DNA from: Candidatus Adlerbacteria bacterium RIFCSPLOWO2_01_FULL_51_16
GTDB lineage: Bacteria > Patescibacteriota > Minisyncoccia > Phycocordibacterales > SBAW01
Length of the DNA stretch: 51,977 nt
Direction of reading: 5' to 3'
Assembly (NCBI GenBank): GCA_001775485.1
Contig: MEWX01000026.1
Span: forward strand, 1 to 51,977
The notes beneath the pieces are model-generated. The model ran no database searches. It was not told the origin of the DNA and worked only from the letters and a program-made list of their open reading frames with translations. The translations under genes were made by a program, and so were the position numbers. Below, piece by piece: positions 44,246-51,449 of the stretch (positions within the stretch are counted from its first letter, which is position 1; every line of letters starts with the position of its first letter).

Positions 44246-44452
44246 ATGAACTCCTTAACCGGCAACAAGGTATCCGAAGAGGAACGGGAGAAGATGCGCC
44301 AACAGTGGCGCAAACAGGTGGAGTTTGCCTGCCGCACATGCGGAGGAAGTGCCTATGCAGAGCGCGAGGGGTCCTGCCGATGGGGGTGCCCCAAGTGCGG
44401 CTTCTCCACTTTCACCCCTTCTCTGTTCTTCAAGGAATCGGCTGTCGCCTAG
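44246..44452 (+). CDS. Small zinc-ribbon protein
   Basis: I take ATG 44246, with AGGAG (44233-44237) 8 nt upstream, rather than the TTG six bases earlier. The 68-residue protein has a charged helical N-terminus (SEEEREKMRQQWRKQ) followed by a zinc ribbon of C29-x2-C32 and C48-x2-C51, plus an extra Cys44. It is closed by its own terminator and is GC-rich. No specific family or partner is recognised; zinc ribbons bind nucleic acid or protein, so a regulatory or ribosome-associated role is possible. Confidence 0.72.
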   Translation: MNSLTGNKVSEEEREKMRQQWRKQVEFACRTCGGSAYAEREGSCRWGCPKCGFSTFTPSLFFKESAVA

Positions 44453-44465
44453 CGCGATAGCTGAG

Positions 44466-44499
44466 AAAGGCCGCTCGCAAAAGCGGCCTTTTTCTTTCC
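44466..44499 (+). terminator. Rho-independent terminator after the zinc-ribbon gene
   Basis: AAGGCCGCT (44467-44475) pairs with AGCGGCCTT (44482-44490) around a 6-nt loop and is followed by TTTCTTT. It separates the zinc-ribbon gene from the purF promoter. Confidence 0.9.
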
Positions 44500-44517
44500 C
44501 CCGCCCTCGCGTATACT
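44489..44517 (+). promoter_or_regulatory. Probable purF promoter
   Basis: TATACT (44512-44517) is a good -10 element. The -35 position with 17-nt spacing reads TTTTTC, which is weak. Transcription from about 44524 would give a 33-nt leader to ATG 44557. Confidence 0.4.
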
Positions 44518-44556
44518 GCGGGCAGATTCGATCTTCTCAAAACAAAGGGCAACCAC

Positions 44557-45894
44557 ATGTGCGGATTCTTCGGCATTTACAACAAAAGGAAAGCTGCCGA
44601 GTTGGCCGTCATTGGTCTCCACGGCATTCAGCATCGAGCACGAGAATATGCAGGAATCGCCTCAAGCGACGGGTTCAATATCTTTCGAGAAGTCGGTAAC
44701 GGAATCGCCCGCGAAGTCTTCGCCGATACCGATAAACTCAACCGTTTACATGGTCGGCATGCTCTCGGGCATGTGCGTTACTCGACCACACTTCGGCAGG
44801 AGAACGATCGATATCGCGACAACACCCAACCGGTAATTGGTTGGTATAGCGGGCGGAAATTCGCACTCGCTCACAACGGGAATCTCACAAATCTCGATGA
44901 GCTTCGCCAACTGCTGCACGATCGACCGATGGAAACCACGATGGATACTGAATTCATCGTTCGTCTTATTGAGCAGCACGATACCGGAAAACTAGAATCC
45001 GATCTCGCGCGGGTTTTTGGACTGCTCCGAGGGAGTTACGAGCTTGGTATTCTCTTTCCGGACCGTCTTGTTGCCGTGCGGGACCCCCAAGGAAATCACC
45101 CTCTCTCTATCGGCAAAATGGAAGAGAGCTTCTTCATCTCATCGGAAACTACCGGCTTCAGCGGCGTGGGTGCACAGTTTGTCCGCGACGTGGAACCTGG
45201 AGAAATGGTCCTGATTGAGAACGGAGGAATCTTCTCTCGACGTTTTGCCAAGGCAACACCGAAAAAATGTCGATTCGAGGGAAATTACTTCTCCCACCCC
45301 GCGAGCCTTATCTTTGGCGAAGCGGTCGACGACTATCGTATCCGTTTAGGGCGTACCCTTGAGCAGTGTTGTCCAGCACTTGGTGCTGACATCGTAACTC
45401 CTGTGCCGGACAGCTCTAACTACATCGCCATGGGATATGCTGAAAACCAACGCTCGGGCATATACCGTCCAGTTATCGTCCGCAGTCATTACGGACGTTC
45501 ATTCATCGCTGCGACACAAGTGGAGCGTGATGAAACGGTGGCACTCAAGTTCCACTTTACTGGGCATGCGATCAGGGGTAAAAGTGTGGTAATCGTGGAC
45601 GATTCCATAGTCCGCGGCACAACACTCACCAAGGTTATCGCGGAGATACGTCGCTACGAACCACGCGAAGTACACGTCCGTAGTGGTACGCCGATGATTA
45701 AGTACCCCTGCGTCTACGGCATCGACATGCAGGAGAAAGAGAGGCTTATTGCAGCTACCCACACGAATGCAGAAATCTGCAAAAAACTAGGGGCGGACAG
45801 TGTTGAGTTCCTCCCGCTCGATGTTCAAAAACAAATGTCCCCTAACCCAGAGAGTTTCTGCTTTGCTTGCATGGACGGCAGGTACTGGCATTAG
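44557..45894 (+). CDS. purF: Amidophosphoribosyltransferase
   Basis: The 445-residue protein begins Met-Cys-Gly-Phe-Phe-Gly, giving Cys2 as the glutaminase nucleophile, with HVRYSTT, AHNGNLTN and GSYELGILF in the Ntn domain. The phosphoribosyltransferase half has the PRPP loop VVIVDDSIVRGTT (344-356). It catalyses PRPP plus glutamine to phosphoribosylamine, the first step of purine synthesis. The usual later genes (purD, purL, purM) are not in this window. The unit has its own promoter and terminator and stands between unrelated genes. C-terminal cysteines FCFACMDG resemble those liganding the FeS cluster of the Bacillus enzyme. Confidence 0.92.
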   Translation: MCGFFGIYNKRKAAELAVIGLHGIQHRAREYAGIASSDGFNIFREVGNGIAREVFADTDKLNRLHGRHALGHVRYSTTLRQENDRYRDNTQPVIGWYSGRKFALAHNGNLTNLDELRQLLHDRPMETTMDTEFIVRLIEQHDTGKLESDLARVFGLLRGSYELGILFPDRLVAVRDPQGNHPLSIGKMEESFFISSETTGFSGVGAQFVRDVEPGEMVLIENGGIFSRRFAKATPKKCRFEGNYFSHPASLIFGEAVDDYRIRLGRTLEQCCPALGADIVTPVPDSSNYIAMGYAENQRSGIYRPVIVRSHYGRSFIAATQVERDETVALKFHFTGHAIRGKSVVIVDDSIVRGTTLTKVIAEIRRYEPREVHVRSGTPMIKYPCVYGIDMQEKERLIAATHTNAEICKKLGADSVEFLPLDVQKQMSPNPESFCFACMDGRYWH

Positions 45895-45904
45895 CAAAAT
45901 GGGC

Positions 45905-45938
45905 GAGGCCGCGGTTTCCCGCGGCCTCTTCACTTTTT
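45905..45938 (+). terminator. Rho-independent terminator after purF
   Basis: GAGGCCGCGG (45905-45914) pairs with CCGCGGCCTC (45919-45928) around a short loop; TTCACTTTTT follows. Confidence 0.88.
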
Positions 45939-45963
45939 AAACGACGGGGATTTCGTTAAGGTT

Positions 45964-47199
45964 TCAGGGTTTGTCCTGAGCCTTACGAAGGGCCGCTTCT
46001 CCTGCTTTATAAATATCCCCCGCTCCCATAGTGAACACAACCGTATCAGAGGAAAATGTTTTAAGCTTTTGAGCAGCCTCCTCAAGCCCCCCGAGGGCAG
46101 TTGCCTGTCCTCCTCTTTTATTAGTGGCTTCCGCAAGCGCGGTATTTGAGACGGTCCCGTCGTACTCCTCGCGAGCGGCATAGACCGGCAACACATAGGC
46201 CTCGTCCGCCCCGGCAAGTGCCTCGGCAAAATCCTGAAACAAATCCCGAGTACGGCTGTAGAGGTGAGGGTGGAAGAGCACGACTATTTTTTTGTTAGGG
46301 AACTTCTCTTTTGCCGCCTCAATGGTTTTCCTTATCGCAGTCGGGTGGTGTGCGTAGTCATCGTAAAGCAGGGCGCCTCCCGGTAGCACTCCTTTATATT
46401 CAAACCTCCGCCAGGAGCCTTTAAATAATTTCAGGGATTTATCCATATCCGCTTCAGAAATATCGGGGGCGATGGCCCGCGCCGCAGCCTTCGCGGCGCG
46501 GGCGTTTTCTTTATTAAACTCACCCGGCACAAGAAGCTCCGGCACCGATTCATTTCCGTATTGTTCCTTTTCTATCACAATTCTCGCCTGTCCTCTTGCT
46601 TCGTTAAACGCTACGGCGAGTTCCTCCGGAGATTTGAAGTAGTCGGTGTGGTCCCACTCGATATTGGTAATGACAAGCACTTCGGGACAAAAAGTGAGGA
46701 AGTGCCTTCGATACTCGCACGCCTCAACGACGACAATGTCACTCTTGCCGGCGTGGAAATTGCTGCCAAAGTCTGTAACAATACTCCCCACAATAACTGT
46801 CGGGTCGAAACCGGCGTCAATTAAAATTTTGCCGAGCATGGCGGTTGTCGTCGTTTTACCGTGTGTGCCGGAAACCGCCACTACCCTTTTGCCTTCAACC
46901 GCTTTTCCCAATGCTTCAAAATAAGAATGTTCCGGAATCCCGAGTTCTTTACCGCGAGCGCGCTCCGGATTCTCTGCCGGCACCGCATCGCTATAGACCA
47001 GCAAATCCGCATCCGGAGGAACCTGTTCCGTTTTTTGCTCGAGACATACCTGAATCCCCTTTTTTGAGAGCATGTCTGTTGTGGGCGACGACGCTCTGTC
47101 AGAGCCCGAGACACGCGCGCCTTGTGCGGCATAAAACTGGGCGAGTGCCGACATACCAACACCGCCAATCCCGACCATGTATATTTTTTTACTGTTCAT
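45964..47199 (-). CDS. murC: UDP-N-acetylmuramate--L-alanine ligase
   Basis: I place the start at ATG 47199 (MNSKKIYMVGIGGVGMS), 11 nt inside the 3' end of murD; upstream residues to 47316 are antisense-free overlap without MurC character. The 411-residue protein has GIGGVGMSALA (10-20), the ATP loop GTHGKTTTT (111-119), VVEACEYRRHFLTF and TNIEWDHTDYF, all typical of MurC. It adds L-Ala to UDP-MurNAc in cytosolic peptidoglycan precursor synthesis. It is about 60-80 residues shorter than typical MurC. Overlap with murD implies coupled translation. Confidence 0.92.
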   Translation of the reverse strand: MNSKKIYMVGIGGVGMSALAQFYAAQGARVSGSDRASSPTTDMLSKKGIQVCLEQKTEQVPPDADLLVYSDAVPAENPERARGKELGIPEHSYFEALGKAVEGKRVVAVSGTHGKTTTTAMLGKILIDAGFDPTVIVGSIVTDFGSNFHAGKSDIVVVEACEYRRHFLTFCPEVLVITNIEWDHTDYFKSPEELAVAFNEARGQARIVIEKEQYGNESVPELLVPGEFNKENARAAKAAARAIAPDISEADMDKSLKLFKGSWRRFEYKGVLPGGALLYDDYAHHPTAIRKTIEAAKEKFPNKKIVVLFHPHLYSRTRDLFQDFAEALAGADEAYVLPVYAAREEYDGTVSNTALAEATNKRGGQATALGGLEEAAQKLKTFSSDTVVFTMGAGDIYKAGEAALRKAQDKP

Positions 47200-48526
47200 T
47201 GGCAACGAGTGCGTTAAATTGTTCTCCACGATCGTACTCATTTTTAAACATCCCGAAGGAGGCAAAAGCAGGGCTAAAGAGCAAAATATCGCCTGGTTGA
47301 GCCAGTTTAAAGGCATCCTTCACAGCGTCAACGACAGTATGATATATCATACTGTCGCGCAGATCGTTTTTAATCCGGTCGGTACCAGTGCCTGCAAGCA
47401 AGAGTACTTTTTTACAATATTTTGGAATCTCCTGAAGTAACTCTCTCATATCAAGCCTCTTGTCTGCCCCGCCCAAAATCAGAATAATATTCTGATTTTG
47501 CCCTGAGTCCGATCGAAGGGCACGCAGTGCCGCAATAGTGGCTTCCGGTACTGTCGCGGTCGTATCGTTGTATACTTTGACTCCGCGAATTTCTTTTATT
47601 AACTGAAGACGCCCCGGGACCCCTTCAAACGACTCGATGCCGTGTTTGCTGTGCTCCTCTTCAATACCAAGCATCTGTGCTACGGCCAAAGCTATCCCCG
47701 CGTTGTAGCGATTGTGCTCACCCGGAATCTTCAATACCCATGTGAGGGGCAGGTCGCTCCCTCTCGCCACCGTCAGGTGCGCTTTGATTGCCGGTTGGTA
47801 CCCATATTTCTTTATAAACGGTGCTGCCTGCTCTCCCACAATTAAAAAATCGTCTGCCTTCTGATTCACAAAAATATTCGCCTTGTCGGCAAAGTATGCG
47901 GCGAGATCATCGTGATAGTAGTTCAGATGATCCGGCATAAAAGTAGTAAAGACCGCCACGTGAGGACTTGTGTGCGCTTCGCCAAACCCCTGCAGCTGCC
48001 AGGAATCAAGTTCCAAAACCGCGATCGCGTCTTGGGTAACCTGCGGAAGAAGCGCGAGAGTCGAGACACCGCGCACATTACCACCCAAAAGCATTTTTCT
48101 GCCGGCAGTTTTGAGAATATGTGCAATAAGGTGCGCAACCGTTGACTTGCCGCGTGTCCCGGTAACTCCGACCGTTGAGATACCGGAGAGTTCGGCAAAC
48201 AAGTCAGCGCTCATTCGAACAGGAATATTATTTTTGCGGGCTTCGGCGATAAAGGGCGAGTTAAGCGGCACCCCCGCGGCTTTTATAATCAAATCGCGGT
48301 TTTGAAAATCCTCAAACCGGTGGCCGCCAAGATGATAGGTAATATTCGGAAATGCTTCGAGCTGGCTTACGGAAGATCCGAGCTCTACTGAAGGCTTAAG
48401 ATCAGTCACTATAAGGTCGGCTCCGCACTCGGCAAGAAAACGTGCGTCCCCCACCCCGCGCCCCAAAAGACCCAACCCCATGAGGGTTATCCGCTTGCCC
48501 TCAAAAAATGCCTTATATGCTTCCAT
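47189..48526 (-). CDS. murD: UDP-N-acetylmuramoylalanine--D-glutamate ligase
   Basis: The 445-residue protein has the N-terminal Rossmann domain (ITLMGLGLLGRGVGDARF), the ATP loop GTRGKST (123-129; Arg and Ser replace the usual Asn and Thr), LELDSWQLQGF, TTFMPDHLNYY and GEHNRYNAGIALA, and the C-terminal DTTATVPEATIAAL and SPAFASFGMFKNEYDRGEQF segments that define MurD. It adds D-Glu to UDP-MurNAc-L-Ala. It is first in the murD-murC pair and is divergent from the DUF167 gene with a 27-nt spacer. Confidence 0.93.
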   Translation of the reverse strand: MEAYKAFFEGKRITLMGLGLLGRGVGDARFLAECGADLIVTDLKPSVELGSSVSQLEAFPNITYHLGGHRFEDFQNRDLIIKAAGVPLNSPFIAEARKNNIPVRMSADLFAELSGISTVGVTGTRGKSTVAHLIAHILKTAGRKMLLGGNVRGVSTLALLPQVTQDAIAVLELDSWQLQGFGEAHTSPHVAVFTTFMPDHLNYYHDDLAAYFADKANIFVNQKADDFLIVGEQAAPFIKKYGYQPAIKAHLTVARGSDLPLTWVLKIPGEHNRYNAGIALAVAQMLGIEEEHSKHGIESFEGVPGRLQLIKEIRGVKVYNDTTATVPEATIAALRALRSDSGQNQNIILILGGADKRLDMRELLQEIPKYCKKVLLLAGTGTDRIKNDLRDSMIYHTVVDAVKDAFKLAQPGDILLFSPAFASFGMFKNEYDRGEQFNALVANEQ

Positions 48527-48553
48527 TTCGCTCTATCATGCGATACTTGAGGC

Positions 48554-48775
48554 ATGTACGTCAAAGTGCGGGTGAAGGCGGGGGCAAAAAAAGAAACGGT
48601 GCTTGAGGTGTCTAAAATTCATTTTGAGATCGCCGTGCGAGAGGAAGCAAAACAAAACCTCGCTAATAAACGCGTTATTGCGCTTGTTGCCGGACACTTC
48701 CGCGTGCCTATTAAGCAGGTGCGCATCGTGAGCGGGCACCGAAGCCCTTCAAAAATACTTTCCTTGCCTGGTTGA
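48554..48775 (+). CDS. DUF167 family small protein (YggU-like)
   Basis: The 73-residue protein reads MYVKVRVKAGAKKETVLEV and ends with VPIKQVRIVSGHRSPSKIL, the DUF167 start and signature GxxxxxK. Members are small conserved proteins of unknown function. The gene ends immediately before the promoter at 48776 and its stop overlaps the -35 region. The 27-nt gap to the divergent murD leaves little room for a promoter, and I see none. Confidence 0.88.
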   Translation: MYVKVRVKAGAKKETVLEVSKIHFEIAVREEAKQNLANKRVIALVAGHFRVPIKQVRIVSGHRSPSKILSLPG

Positions 48776-48804
48776 TTGAAGAAAGAGAGTATTTGGTATA
48801 TACT
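48776..48804 (+). promoter_or_regulatory. Strong sigma-70-type promoter of the 57-residue gene
   Basis: TTGAAG (48776-48781) and TATACT (48799-48804) are exactly 17 nt apart. Transcription from about 48811 leaves a leader of some 65 nt to ATG 48877. It is the best-matching promoter I see in the window. Confidence 0.7.
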
Positions 48805-48876
48805 CGTGATGGAAGTGTTTTTGTATTGCGTGAGCGGTAAAATTGGAAGTCAACCCAAACAAAGAGGCGTGGAACG

Positions 48877-49050
48877 ATGACAATAAAGAAGGTTTTTCCC
48901 ATGGACAAAGCCTCGCAGATGCCCAGCCACAAGCGTCCGGACACTATGCTCAGCCGAGACGCCGGCATCAACAACCCCACCAAAGTGCCGGGTCAAGCCC
49001 ATCTTGATTCTGACGACCAGGGAGGCGCCCCTACCATCACCTCACGCTGA
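48877..49050 (+). CDS. Small hydrophilic protein of unknown function
   Basis: The 57-residue frame runs from ATG 48877 to TGA 49048-49050 and encodes a hydrophilic protein (MTIKKVFPMDKASQMPSHKR) that is rich in Pro, Asp, Ser and Gly near its end, probably disordered. GAGG lies about 10 nt upstream. A near-consensus promoter at 48776 and a strong terminator at 49074 bracket it, which argues for a real, well-expressed gene. Codon third positions are mostly G or C, as in the other monocistronic units. No family is recognised. An internal ATG at 48901 is an alternative start. Confidence 0.65.
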   Translation: MTIKKVFPMDKASQMPSHKRPDTMLSRDAGINNPTKVPGQAHLDSDDQGGAPTITSR

Positions 49051-49073
49051 ACCATAAGTACCGCGCCGCATCA

Positions 49074-49102
49074 AAACCCCCGGAAATCCGGGGGTTTGCT
49101 TT
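49074..49102. terminator. Bidirectional rho-independent terminator
   Basis: AAACCCCCGGA (49074-49084) pairs with TCCGGGGGTTT (49087-49097). The plus side is followed by GCTTTT and the minus side by TTTTGA, so it can end the small plus-strand gene and the convergent membrane-protein gene at 49102. Confidence 0.9.
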
Positions 49103-49536
49103 TAGAAAAGTTTTTGTCCGTGAGCGCTCCAGCGTTGATGGAGATAGATAGCGGAGACAACATACAGGCCGGCGACAACCACAAACACAATGTAGTTTGA
49201 ACTAATTGACATGCCGATGTTTTGGCCAAGGAGCCCCACAAACCCCAAATTGAGACCCGAGACCACCATAACCGCAAAGGCGGCGCTGTCCCACGTATCT
49301 TTTTTCCCAAATAATGTTCTGTGCTCCGCCCAGCGATAGAGAAGATATGCCGCCGAGAGGCCCGAAATAATCCAACAGAGCTTGAGGCCGAGTAATACCA
49401 AAGGAAGAGCCCCGGGAATGTTTACCGCCAAAGACAACGCCGGCGGCACCCCGCCGATAAATAATGCAACCGCCGCTATGAGTAACCGCACCTCCGACCA
49501 CACAAAACTCCACCACAGAAGCTTATCGTGATTCAT
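49102..49536 (-). CDS. Four-helix membrane protein of unknown function
   Basis: The 144-residue protein has hydrophobic segments near 9-30, 40-70, 85-105 and 112-136 joined by short polar loops, with KDTWDSAAF in the third loop. I recognise no family. It follows the tRNA-Leu gene on the same strand by 63 nt and ends at the bidirectional terminator. Confidence 0.7.
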   Translation of the reverse strand: MNHDKLLWWSFVWSEVRLLIAAVALFIGGVPPALSLAVNIPGALPLVLLGLKLCWIISGLSAAYLLYRWAEHRTLFGKKDTWDSAAFAVMVVSGLNLGFVGLLGQNIGMSISSNYIVFVVVAGLYVVSAIYLHQRWSAHGQKLF

Positions 49537-49598
49537 AATGCCCTCAATTATACATCCAAACCTGAAGCCCTCATGAATGTGCGGGCAAGAGTTATGGG

Positions 49599-49682
49599 TG
49601 CCGGAGAGAGGATTTGAACCTCCAAGCCCTTGCGAGCACTACGACCTGAACGTAGCGTGTCTACCAATTTCACCACTCCGGC
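49599..49682 (-). tRNA. tRNA-Leu (CAG)
   Basis: The 84-nt minus-strand sequence folds as a class II tRNA: acceptor GCCGGAG with CTCCGGC, D-arm GTG/CAC, anticodon stem CTACG/CGTAG with loop TTCAGGT (anticodon CAG), a long variable arm containing GCTCGCAAGGGC, T-arm GGAGG TTCAAAT CCTCT, and discriminator A. CCA is not encoded (CCC follows). It lies 27 nt from the Nudix gene stop. Confidence 0.95.
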
Positions 49683-49708
49683 GATGCACGCATTGTAGAC
49701 ATTTCTAA

Positions 49709-50113
49709 CTATTCAAGCAAAGATTGCTTGACAGCCGCGCAGTCGTCGAACATGGGTAGGTTTTTTAATTCTTCTTTTGGGACCCACTGCCATTCCTCTA
49801 CCTCAGTAGGATCAATAACGAGATCGAGGGTGTCACAGGTGCAGGTATACGCGATAAACACCTGATGCATATTGCTTTTGTAGTGAAAGGAGGGTTCGAC
49901 TCGAAACGGTTTTACATTTTTAATATCAAGACCAAGCTCTTCCTTAATCTCGCGAACTATCGACTCTTCAGGAGCTTCGCCGGCATGGAGGCGACCACCG
50001 GGAAACTCCCAGACAGTGTCTCCTATACCACGGCAAACCAAAATTTTTCCATCGCGTATGATGATCGCCTTCTGCGCAACATTACCAACAAAAAGTTCTT
50101 TATTAATTGCCAT
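49709..50113 (-). CDS. Nudix hydrolase
   Basis: The 134-residue protein has the Nudix box at 40-62: G40-R-L-H-A-G-E46 followed by REIKEELGL (54-62), with all metal-binding glutamates present. It resembles MutT/ADP-ribose-type hydrolases that split nucleoside diphosphates linked to other groups. The ATG at 50113 begins 1 nt after the 3' end of tRNA-Ile, leaving no room for a Shine-Dalgarno site unless the tRNA itself provides it; a leaderless mRNA after tRNA processing is likely. The substrate cannot be read from sequence. Confidence 0.85.
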   Translation of the reverse strand: MAINKELFVGNVAQKAIIIRDGKILVCRGIGDTVWEFPGGRLHAGEAPEESIVREIKEELGLDIKNVKPFRVEPSFHYKSNMHQVFIAYTCTCDTLDLVIDPTEVEEWQWVPKEELKNLPMFDDCAAVKQSLLE

Positions 50114-50114
50114 G

Positions 50115-50186
50115 TGCGAGCGGAAGGGATCGAACCTTCGGCCTTCCCCTTATCAGAGGGATGCTCTACCACTGAGCTACGCTCGC
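50115..50186 (-). tRNA. tRNA-Ile (GAT)
   Basis: The 72-nt minus-strand sequence folds with acceptor GCGAGCG/CGCTCGC, D-arm GCTC/GAGC, anticodon stem TCCCT/GGGGA with loop CTGATAA (anticodon GAT), T-arm GAAGG TTCGATC CCTTC and discriminator A. CCA is not encoded. The Nudix start codon begins 1 nt beyond its 3' end. Confidence 0.95.
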
Positions 50187-50265
50187 GTGTGAAAAATATT
50201 AGCAAATATAACGATTATCCGCCAGCGAAGAAATTTCTTGTAAAAATAAATTTTTGGAAGAAATC

Positions 50266-50285
50266 TTGTCCACAGGTTATACACA
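50266..50285 (+). promoter_or_regulatory. Two DnaA-box-like sequences in AT-rich spacer
   Basis: TTGTCCACA (50266-50274) differs from a DnaA box at one base, and TTATACACA (50277-50285) matches TTATNCACA. They lie in the 245-nt AT-rich spacer between tRNA-Ile and the SpeD-like gene, in direct orientation 2 nt apart. No dnaA or dnaN gene is near, so an origin is doubtful; DnaA-dependent regulation or chance are alternatives. Confidence 0.4.
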
Positions 50286-50431
50286 GTTTTGAGTTGTCAA
50301 AAAGTATTGCGCTCTCGTCCATAGACGCTACTATAAATCTCTATTGTCAGTTTTTGTCCGTTTATCCTTTCTTAAGAAAAAAGAAAGACCCGGGCAAAAA
50401 ATTAATTAATACAAGAAATATAAACTAAGAA

Positions 50432-50878
50432 ATGGAAACTCAAAGTGCGCTTCCGAAAATCAAAAGCGCCGCACTAGACGCTCTTGAAGGAGGCGACGCT
50501 GCTATACGCAGCGAGTATGAAAAAAGTGGTGCATGGGGGATGTTGACCTCTATAGACATCCACGGGTGCAACCCGGAGACCATCCGCTCTGCGGATGAGA
50601 TAAAGCGGTTCGTTGTGGAGCTATGTGACCTCATCAAAATGAAGCGCTTCGGCGAGTGCACGGTTGTAAATTTCGGTGAGGATGAAAAGGTGGCCGGTTT
50701 CTCGATGGTTCAACTTATCGAGACCTCCTGCATCAGCGCCCACTTCGCAAACCAAACAAACACGACCTACCTAGATATCTTCTCGTGCAAGTGCTACAGC
50801 CCCGTAGAGGCGGCAGAGTTTGCCAAAGAGTTCTTCGGCGGCTCCGACTACACGATGACCTACACCCTCCGAAAGTAG
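50432..50878 (+). CDS. SpeD-family pyruvoyl-dependent decarboxylase (AdoMetDC-like)
   Basis: The 148-residue protein matches the SpeD fold: IDIHGCNPE (41-49), IETSCISAHF (96-105) around the pyruvoyl-forming Ser99, and YLDIFSCK (113-120), with the catalytic Cys119. His104, needed for autocleavage, is kept. In standard AdoMet decarboxylases the processing motif is ESHISIHT with WPE after it; here Glu, His and WPE are replaced by Thr98, Cys100 and ANQ. Such variants in phages and bacteria are known to include ornithine or arginine decarboxylases. The gene stands alone, ending at a terminator, and I see no partner polyamine synthase. Substrate is open. Confidence 0.82.
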   Translation: METQSALPKIKSAALDALEGGDAAIRSEYEKSGAWGMLTSIDIHGCNPETIRSADEIKRFVVELCDLIKMKRFGECTVVNFGEDEKVAGFSMVQLIETSCISAHFANQTNTTYLDIFSCKCYSPVEAAEFAKEFFGGSDYTMTYTLRK

Positions 50879-50900
50879 ACTCTTGGACATAGGAAATTGA

Positions 50901-50928
50901 AAACCCCGACCGCAAGCGGTCGGGGTTT
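50901..50928. terminator. Bidirectional rho-independent terminator
   Basis: AAACCCCGACCGC pairs perfectly with GCGGTCGGGGTTT around a 2-nt AA loop. It lies between the convergent SpeD-like gene and the 60-residue minus-strand gene and can serve both. Confidence 0.9.
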
Positions 50929-51109
50929 ACTCTATTTTGTGCAACCACCAGAATGGCGGTGGCATATAGAAAAGAGGGTTCGCAGCGGCAAACCACAGAC
51001 GCCAGAGCTGCTCGGTGTTGCTCGTTGTCACGCTGAACCACATTGAAAGAAAGTCAATTCCTGGGGCTTGCTGATGCAGGCCCGCCGTAGCGAACTCATC
51101 CTGCGTCAT
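50927..51109 (-). CDS. Small protein of unknown function (60 residues)
   Basis: I choose ATG 51109 because CGGAGG lies 6 nt upstream; the frame from 51145 has no ribosome site. The 60-residue protein begins MTQDEFATAGLHQQAPGIDF and becomes aromatic and hydrophobic toward its C-terminus (FYMPPPFWWLHK). No family is recognised. Its leader, GGAGG and TTGTCATGAC, is almost the same as that of the next upstream gene at 51418, with an extended -10 (TGCTACGAT, 51136-51144). A terminator precedes it at 51158. An expressed small gene is likely, its role unknown. Confidence 0.6.
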   Translation of the reverse strand: MTQDEFATAGLHQQAPGIDFLSMWFSVTTSNTEQLWRLWFAAANPLFYMPPPFWWLHKIE

Positions 51110-51157
51110 GACAAACCTCCGTTCTGTCCACTCTAATCGTAGCACGCAAAAAAGGAA

Positions 51158-51183
51158 CGCCGACCTCGCGGTCGGCGCTTTTT
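51158..51183 (-). terminator. Rho-independent terminator after the 67-residue gene
   Basis: CGCCGACC (51158-51165) pairs with GGTCGGCG (51170-51177). Read on the minus strand, the hairpin is followed by TTCCTTTTTT, so it ends the transcript of the gene at 51418. Confidence 0.8.
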
Positions 51184-51214
51184 GTATTTCCGATTGTAAG
51201 TAGCCGAGGATTGC

Positions 51215-51418
51215 TCAGTCCCACCACTTCGCGTTTTTAAGCTTGGGCATCGTGAGCGTAAAACGGACAACGGTCCATACAACGGGAACGAGCATGATCG
51301 TCAGGATGATCCCCGCAAACCAGGTCGCCGCCGTATTGCCTTCGCCTATTTCAGCAGCCAAAGGCGGAATCCAGAAGAGCATCGCGATAGGGCCTATGAC
51401 TCCCAAAAGATAAGTCAT
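51215..51418 (-). CDS. Small two-helix membrane protein
   Basis: The 67-residue protein begins MTYLLGVIGPIAMLFWIPPL, has a second helix near 31-55 (AATWFAGIILTIMLVPVVW) and a basic C-terminal tail (KLKNAKWWD). GGGAGG lies 6 nt before the ATG, and an extended -10 (TGGTATAGT) lies at 51441-51449, so the start is secure. The transcript ends at the terminator at 51158. Small basic two-helix proteins can regulate membrane enzymes; no family is recognised. Confidence 0.7.
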   Translation of the reverse strand: MTYLLGVIGPIAMLFWIPPLAAEIGEGNTAATWFAGIILTIMLVPVVWTVVRFTLTMPKLKNAKWWD

Positions 51419-51440
51419 GACAACCTCCCTTTCTGTCGAG

Positions 51441-51449
51441 ACTATACCA
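51441..51449 (-). promoter_or_regulatory. Extended -10 promoter of the 67-residue gene
   Basis: Read on the minus strand, TGGTATAGT is an extended -10 element about 23 nt before the start codon and close to the inverted repeat at 51471. No clear -35 sequence is present. Confidence 0.45.

Noticed and set aside
50210-50431. Chromosome origin
   Set aside because: Only two boxes, no dnaA, dnaN or parAB nearby and rRNA directed toward the site.
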